Shown here in pieces: positions 61,721 to 64,000 of a stretch of 64,000 bases of DNA. The DNA comes from Tannerella sp. (GTDB taxonomy: Bacteria; Bacteroidota; Bacteroidia; Bacteroidales; Tannerellaceae). The stretch's first letter is position 1. Each line of letters opens with the position of its first letter. The notes under the pieces were generated by a model. It made no database searches, was not told where the DNA came from, and saw only the letters and a program-made list of their open reading frames with translations. The position numbers were made by a program, and so were the translations under genes. The DNA is taken from assembly GCA_031277335.1 (NCBI GenBank), contig JAITMM010000237.1:1-64000 (forward strand), written 5' to 3'.

Positions 61721-64000
61721 ATGGCAAACAATAACATAAGAAAGAGCGTGGGTTGCGATTCGGGAATAACCGGAGGCAATACATATAACGCACGGTATCA
61801 ATATACGCTGGATTTGGATGGCGGAAACTTTGTTCTGGATACGCCGGAGATTGACGGGACTGTTAGCGGGGCTTATCCTGCCGGTCAGACGATTTATATT
61901 CCGTCCGTTAAGCCCGTCAAGGAGGGTTATACCTTCAAACAGTGATGCAGAACGGATACGAATACGGAAGTAACGGATGAGTTCTCGATGCCCGACCATG
62001 ATACTACCGTTATTGCGATATGGGAACCCAACGCGGTCTATGCCTATACGTTGGATTTGGCAGGAGGAACATTCGGGATTCCGGGTTCGGGGTTACAGAT
62101 TCAAGGTTCGCCTTTCGGTACGCCTAACGGGAATTATGAGGAGGGGACTGAAATTGTGCTTCCATTATTCGATCCCGTGAAACAGGGATTTGTCTTTGTT
62201 GAATGATTGCGAAGCGATACGGGACTTGCTGTTACGGATGGTTTTTCCATGCCTGCCAATGACGTTACGGTTACGGCTGTCTATAAGGGTATTTATCAAT
62301 ATACGTTGGATTTGGATGGAGGACACCTCCCACCTGCTTCCTCCCAAGGAGGGGCTGATGGTACGCCAAGTGGGAGTTACGTTGAGGGTGAGACTATTTG
62401 AATGCCTTCTTATATTCCTGAAAAATTAGGTTATAATTTTGTGAAATGGGTTCGGTTGGATATGGATACGGAGGTTATCATCAGTATGGTGATGCCTGCA
62501 AACGATGTTACTGTCAAGGCTGTATGGGAATCGAATCCCTATCAATATGTATTGGATTTCGATGGTGGAAGCCTTCCCAATCCTCCAAGCGGGACTATAG
62601 GAACTCCGAACGGGATGTATTTGCCGGGTACTGTTATTACTTTGCCTGTTGATATTCCCGTGCGAATGGATTATGATTTCAACGGATGGCAGCGAAACGA
62701 TACGAATGTAATTGTTGCAGGCTCTTTCGTGATGCCTGCAAACGATGTTATAGTCAAGGCTTCGTGAACTTATGCTCCCTACTATAACTATACGATTGAC
62801 TTGGGCGGCGGTTCGGGTGTTACGGGTGGTACGCCGGGAGGAAAGTATAAGGCGGGAGATACGATAACCCTTCCAAACGGAACTCCAACAAAACAGGGAT
62901 GTGTCTTTATGTATTGACAGCGTAGCGATACGGCGACGCAAGTTACGGGCAGTTTTGTCATGCCTTCGCACGACGTTACTGTAACTGCTGTTTTTGATTG
63001 CAGTACGTACAGTGTTTCTTTTAACGGGAATGGCGGAAACAATATTCCAGGAACTGTGAGTAATGTTTCGATGGGCAGTACTTTCAATATTCCGACCGTG
63101 ATTCCGACCAAGGATTCATCTACTTTCCTGGGATGGAAAGACAAGAATGGCAGTCCGGTATTTAGCGGGTACAAGAATCCCGGCGATACGTTTACGATGC
63201 CGCAGCGGAATGTTACATTGGACGCTTCATGGGCTACGATATACTGGAAATCTACGGCTATTAATGCTATTGTTCCTTTGATTAATTCGGATACGCTGGA
63301 AATATTGGGTACGAATAACTTGGCGGGAACGGTATATTCAAACCTTGATGGCGGCGGAAAGGGATGGACGGCGGTATCGAACAATTCATGGATTACGATT
63401 ACCAACAATGGTTCCGGAACGATGGACAACAACGGAAATATTGCAGCCGATATATGGAGTTGCGATATAAAACTTGATCCGAATACGACGACTTCTTCCC
63501 GCACGGGATCGGTAACATTTACGCAAAAGGATAGCGGTCTTGTTTTTGTACAGTCGTTTGAACAGGAAGGACAGAACAATCAGGTATTTGTCGTATTCCA
63601 GAGTAAAGACCCCGGTTCCATGTATGACGGATTTGCCATTCATAGCGTTACGGTACCATTAAACGATCCGGGTTCCACGCCAAGTATTTTGCCGGGCGCC
63701 AGTTACAAGGCAACGGTAGATAGCAGTGTTATTACTTCTTCTACTTTTGGTTTTGGACGGATGTGGGAAGTTGCGGTAGGAGGTCAAAACGAGAATGTCC
63801 ATGTATGAATGGGTTATTATATCGGAGGCGCGGCTTATATACCCGCAGTGCAGACACAGACGCTTACGCAGATTGAAGTGATTCCGCCTACGGGATATGG
63901 TTTTATTTATACATTGACAATGCAAAATGTAATGGCTGAAATAGAGTATAACGGAGTTGTCAAGGCGGTCAGTTTCTCCTATTCGACAAACGGACAGTCC
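61721..64000 (+). CDS. InlB-repeat plus BACON-like adhesin/tail protein, 3' truncated (TGA 61943, 62204, 62399, 62765, 62914, 63806 = Trp)
   Basis: Repeats ...GYTFKQ[W]CRTDTN..., GFVFVE[W]LRSDTG..., GYNFVKWVRLD..., YDFNGWQRND...; BACON-like GWTAVSNNSWITITNNGSG...SSRTGSVTFTQ. Confidence 0.82.
62322..62355. repeat. Second-type palindromic element, in frame in second InlB-repeat gene
   Basis: GACACCTCCCACCTGCTTCCTCCCAAGGAGGGGCTG; encodes LPPASSQGG. Confidence 0.75.

Larger units (their letters stand above)
7750..64000. mobile_element. Crassvirales-like phage / putative prophage, right end outside window
   Basis: tRNA fragment at left boundary; leftward arm plus rightward structural arm with crAss-like TerL, portal, MCP, BACON/InlB proteins; late genes use TGA as sense. 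Confidence 0.82.

Noticed and set aside
25514-64000. Reading the broken late genes as pseudogenes or sequencing errors
   Set aside because: Breaks are always TGA, never TAA or TAG, with no frame loss, across most late genes, and a UCA-anticodon tRNA is present.
25514-64000. Selenocysteine or other specialised UGA recoding
   Set aside because: Far too many sites, many at conserved Trp positions, and no sign of Sec machinery or SECIS-like context.

Overview
The window joins a Bacteroidetes-type chromosomal segment (about 1-7.7 kb: MFS sugar transporter, rhaA, rhaB, AraC regulator, DUF3298-like lipoprotein, rsmG, MBL hydrolase) to a large crAss-like (Crassvirales-type) phage genome that runs from about 7.75 kb past the right edge. 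The junction is a 3'-half fragment of tRNA-Arg(TCT), which looks like an att site. The phage has a leftward arm of small, probably early genes (DUF3150 / metallopeptidase-VWA / MoxR ATPase cassette, helicase, two retropepsin-like proteases, TnpB, tmRNA) and a rightward late arm (Dps-like protein, TerL, portal, M15 endolysin, ring/adaptor proteins, a ~2048-codon giant protein, scaffold-like protein, major capsid protein, InlB-repeat/BACON proteins). The main finding is that about 45 in-frame TGA codons interrupt nearly all late genes. They can be read as Trp, and a tRNA with anticodon UCA and G73 (26804-26876) sits between the two arms. The leftward arm and the host genes instead use TGA as a real stop, several times in ATGA stop/start overlaps, so the contig carries a split-code phage. 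Other findings: two inteins in TerL (Walker A and the AGT|GG motif), a group I intron with a GIY-YIG endonuclease in the major capsid gene (splice sites predicted to the base), an internally located tmRNA, out-of-frame paralogous small ORFs nested in the giant gene, and Bacteroidetes palindromic elements inserted in frame in phage and host genes. All calls are from manual reading; no database search was run.
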